A stretch of 64,000 nt of DNA from Lachnospiraceae bacterium (lineage in GTDB: Bacteria; Bacillota; Clostridia; Lachnospirales; Lachnospiraceae): the NCBI GenBank assembly GCA_022767285.1, contig JALENY010000037.1:1-64000 (forward strand). Direction: 5' to 3'. Made by a program: the position numbers and the translations under genes. The notes below the pieces were generated by a model, which saw nothing but the letters and a program-made list of their open reading frames with translations, did no database searches and had not been told where the DNA came from. The stretch's first letter is position 1. Every line of letters begins with the position of its first letter. Shown here piece by piece: positions 62,107 through 64,000 of this stretch.

Positions 62107-63615
62107 TTACAGATTTTTCAGTCTCGCTTCTATGTTCCGACTGCAGTCTTCAAACAAAAGATTTTTATTGTACTGATAATACCGTTCACAATCGTATCCC
62201 TGAAGAAATTTTATACTGTAATAATTCATGCCCAGTTCAGTAATAAAGATGACCATCTCCTGCCCGCACGGGAATACAACCTCCATAAAATCAAATGCAT
62301 ATTCCAGCATCTGACCGCTCTTTTCCTGCGCCTCTTCCAGTTTTTCCCGATCATCGGCAAACTGTTCTTTTAATTTCTCAAAAGCCTTTTCCCCATTGCT
62401 CCTGCAGGAGTCATCCAGACATTTCCCATAGATCTCCAGGCGGTTCAGCACCTCCCGGTATATTCGGTTTTCCTCCCGGTCAAGTATCTCCGCTTCGCGC
62501 AGCTGAGTCCATTTTTCTTCGAACCGCCGGAGAATATCTTCAAACAAAACCGCCGGCTGCTCTTTCCAGATGCCGAGCATTCCCTCTTTGGCCTCTTTCA
62601 TATTTTCAAACAGTTTTTCAACCAGTTGTTCCTGCACATATGCACTTCGGAACTGTTCCGTACAGCGGCTGATCAGCAGGCTGATAACACTGAGCCGCTC
62701 ATCAAAAGACGCATGTGCTGCTTTTTTCACCAGTGACTCCTCAATTTTCCCCTCAAAAACCTGCTCCAGCTGATAATCCATCTGATATTTTTCATACAGT
62801 TCCAGATAATTGGCAAAATCTTTTGCAATTTTCTCATGCTGGATATATTGGATCACCACATCCCGGTCCATCTTTTTCCCCAATATCCCGTAAACAGACA
62901 GTATCCGTGACAGATCCTCCCAGCCACGTGGTGTGGCAAAGGTACGACCGTCCACCGTAGTCTCCATTCGGTAAAAATGCTGGGGCCTTGTGTCCAGATA
63001 TGATATAACAGCCGGATGGATCTGCTCTTTGTAAGCATATTCTTTCCACACCTGATAATCCGGCTCCACCTGTATTTTTTTCACTCGGTCCATGGTCACC
63101 ACATCAAACTCACGAACCGATTTATTGTATTCCGGCGGATTGCCCGCTGCCACGATAATCCAGCCGCCCGGAATGGCATGATTTCCGAACGTCTTGCACT
63201 GCAGGAACTGCAGCATGGCCGGTGCCAGTGTTTCGGACACACAGTTTACTTCGTCAATGAACAAAATTCCCTCTTTCAGGCCGGTCTTTTCCATCTTTTC
63301 ATAGACAGAAGCCACGATCTCGCTCATGGTATATTCGGTGAACGCATATTCTTTTCCGCCAAAATCCTTTTTGGAAATAAAAGGAAGTCCGATCGCACTC
63401 TGACGGGTGTGATGGGTAATGGTATAAGAAACCAGGCCAACCTGACACTCCCGGGCAATCTGCTCCATAATCTGTGTTTTTCCGATGCCCGGTGCTCCCA
63501 GTAGCAGCACCGGTCTCTGACGGATGGTCGGAATCACATATTCTCCGTATTCATCTTTCGTCAAATACGCCTCGATGGTATTTTTAATTTCTTCCTTCGC
63601 ACGTTTTATATTCAT
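62107..63615 (-). CDS. MoxR-like AAA+ ATPase
   Basis: 502 residues. AAA+ core in the N-terminal half: Walker A LLLGAPGIGKTQIMEQIA (about 33-50), Walker B GILFIDEVNCVSETLAPAML, sensor 1 IIVAAGNPPEYNKS; then a long helical C-terminal region (about 270-502) with many charged residues. MoxR ATPases act as chaperones that insert metals or mature complexes, usually with a von Willebrand A protein; that partner is encoded directly upstream (partial at the window edge). Clients unknown. Confidence 0.9.
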   Translation of the reverse strand: MNIKRAKEEIKNTIEAYLTKDEYGEYVIPTIRQRPVLLLGAPGIGKTQIMEQIARECQVGLVSYTITHHTRQSAIGLPFISKKDFGGKEYAFTEYTMSEIVASVYEKMEKTGLKEGILFIDEVNCVSETLAPAMLQFLQCKTFGNHAIPGGWIIVAAGNPPEYNKSVREFDVVTMDRVKKIQVEPDYQVWKEYAYKEQIHPAVISYLDTRPQHFYRMETTVDGRTFATPRGWEDLSRILSVYGILGKKMDRDVVIQYIQHEKIAKDFANYLELYEKYQMDYQLEQVFEGKIEESLVKKAAHASFDERLSVISLLISRCTEQFRSAYVQEQLVEKLFENMKEAKEGMLGIWKEQPAVLFEDILRRFEEKWTQLREAEILDREENRIYREVLNRLEIYGKCLDDSCRSNGEKAFEKLKEQFADDREKLEEAQEKSGQMLEYAFDFMEVVFPCGQEMVIFITELGMNYYSIKFLQGYDCERYYQYNKNLLFEDCSRNIEARLKNL

Positions 63616-63751
63616 ATTTGTTCTCTTTCTTCCGATGCCCGATCTGGCATCATCTTTCCTCTGATTTACAATTTATACAGGCTTTCATCACACTGTTTTT
63701 CGAAATTTTATGATAAAAGGGTTCGCACCTGAATCCGTTTCAACATCCGGC

Positions 63752-64000
63752 TCAGAAGTGTCCGTTTTGATCATTCAGATACTCATCCGCATCAAGGATC
63801 AGTTTGATTGCCCACGGCGGTACGTCCACATCCCGATAGTCCTCCTTCATGAAGACAAAGGCCGTCTCATATTCGGGCTTTCTGGCCGGAAACACGCCAT
63901 AACCATCCGTAAAATAGATGAGTCCCTTCAGTTTTGCAAACTGCTTTTTCTGCCTGAGTTCTTCCACATAGGCAAATGCCGGGCGAAAATCCGTCCCGCC
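63752..64000 (-). CDS. VWA-like/metallopeptidase-like protein (DUF2201), C-terminal part
   Basis: Partial: 82 codons before the stop at 63752, open at the right window edge. It shows GGTDFRPAFAYVEEL and LKGLIYFTDGYGVFPARKPE, the end of the VWA-like DUF2201 fold with a MIDAS-like Thr/Asp. The family is the regular partner of MoxR ATPases. It is transcribed before the MoxR gene, 136 bases upstream. Confidence 0.85.
   Translation of the reverse strand, partial: GGTDFRPAFAYVEELRQKKQFAKLKGLIYFTDGYGVFPARKPEYETAFVFMKEDYRDVDVPPWAIKLILDADEYLNDQNGHF

Noticed and set aside
1-64000. tRNA, rRNA, CRISPR array, insertion sequence or prophage signals
   Set aside because: I looked for tRNA T-loop patterns, regularly spaced repeats, transposase/integrase proteins and terminal inverted repeats; the few GTTCGAA-like hits fall inside confident protein genes and nothing else supports them.

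Overview
The window reads as a chromosomal segment of a strictly anaerobic, probably spore-forming member of the Clostridia, most likely a gut Lachnospiraceae. The pointers are glnA followed by an ANTAR regulator gene, two flavodiiron O2/NO reductases (one a four-module fusion with a short-spaced rubredoxin), a PdaB-like deacetylase and a CotF-like pair, a tryptophan T-box, many LacI/AraC/ABC sugar genes, AGGAGG-type ribosome sites and a mid-range GC content. The family assignment is inference from gene content; no rRNA or tRNA gene was found. I saw no insertion sequence, prophage, CRISPR array or origin.

Layout. 1-5000: nitrogen/lysine block (glnA, ANTAR antiterminator, dapF), a minimal kinase-like protein, a decayed LacI regulator and a GNAT acetyltransferase. 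5000-9000: a class-F-type flavodiiron fusion and a polysaccharide deacetylase. 8850-17800: one sugar-uptake locus: lipoprotein binding protein, two permeases, a 59-residue membrane protein, a GH95-like enzyme and a GH112 phosphorylase, with a divergent AraC regulator. It fits import and phosphorolysis of a galactosyl disaccharide, possibly fucosylated. 17900-28600: CBS protein, asparagine synthetase, a two-component system divergent from a three-gene ABC exporter (LnrJK/LnrLMN-like layout), Maf and topoisomerase III. 28700-40400: two MATE exporters, a GH13 alpha-glucosidase with an AraC regulator, two aminotransferases, a tiny GH2 remnant, and a ParB-like/BMP fusion protein coupled to a metallophosphoesterase. 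40500-51800: PTS enzyme I, a sugar kinase, a class A flavodiiron protein, and the complete trpEGDCFBA operon behind a T-box with a UGG specifier. 51800-64000: SseB-like protein, CotF-like pair, HD hydrolase, deoxyinosine glycosylase, glyA, a MerR regulator, the conserved gdpP-rplI-dnaB block, a PepSY lipoprotein, a MoxR ATPase and the end of a VWA-like protein.

Central observations. Several genes are preceded by terminator-like or ribosome-site-masking hairpins placed so that transcription or translation must deal with them: glnA (strong promoter, then an intrinsic terminator, with an ANTAR protein in the same operon), the first MATE gene, the GH13 gene, merR and the trp operon. The most unusual protein is the cytosolic ParB-like/BMP fusion. 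The GH95-like enzyme appears to carry substitutions at canonical catalytic positions. Two remnants (LacI with an internal deletion and frameshift; a roughly 30-codon GH2 N-terminus) show that sugar genes have been lost here.
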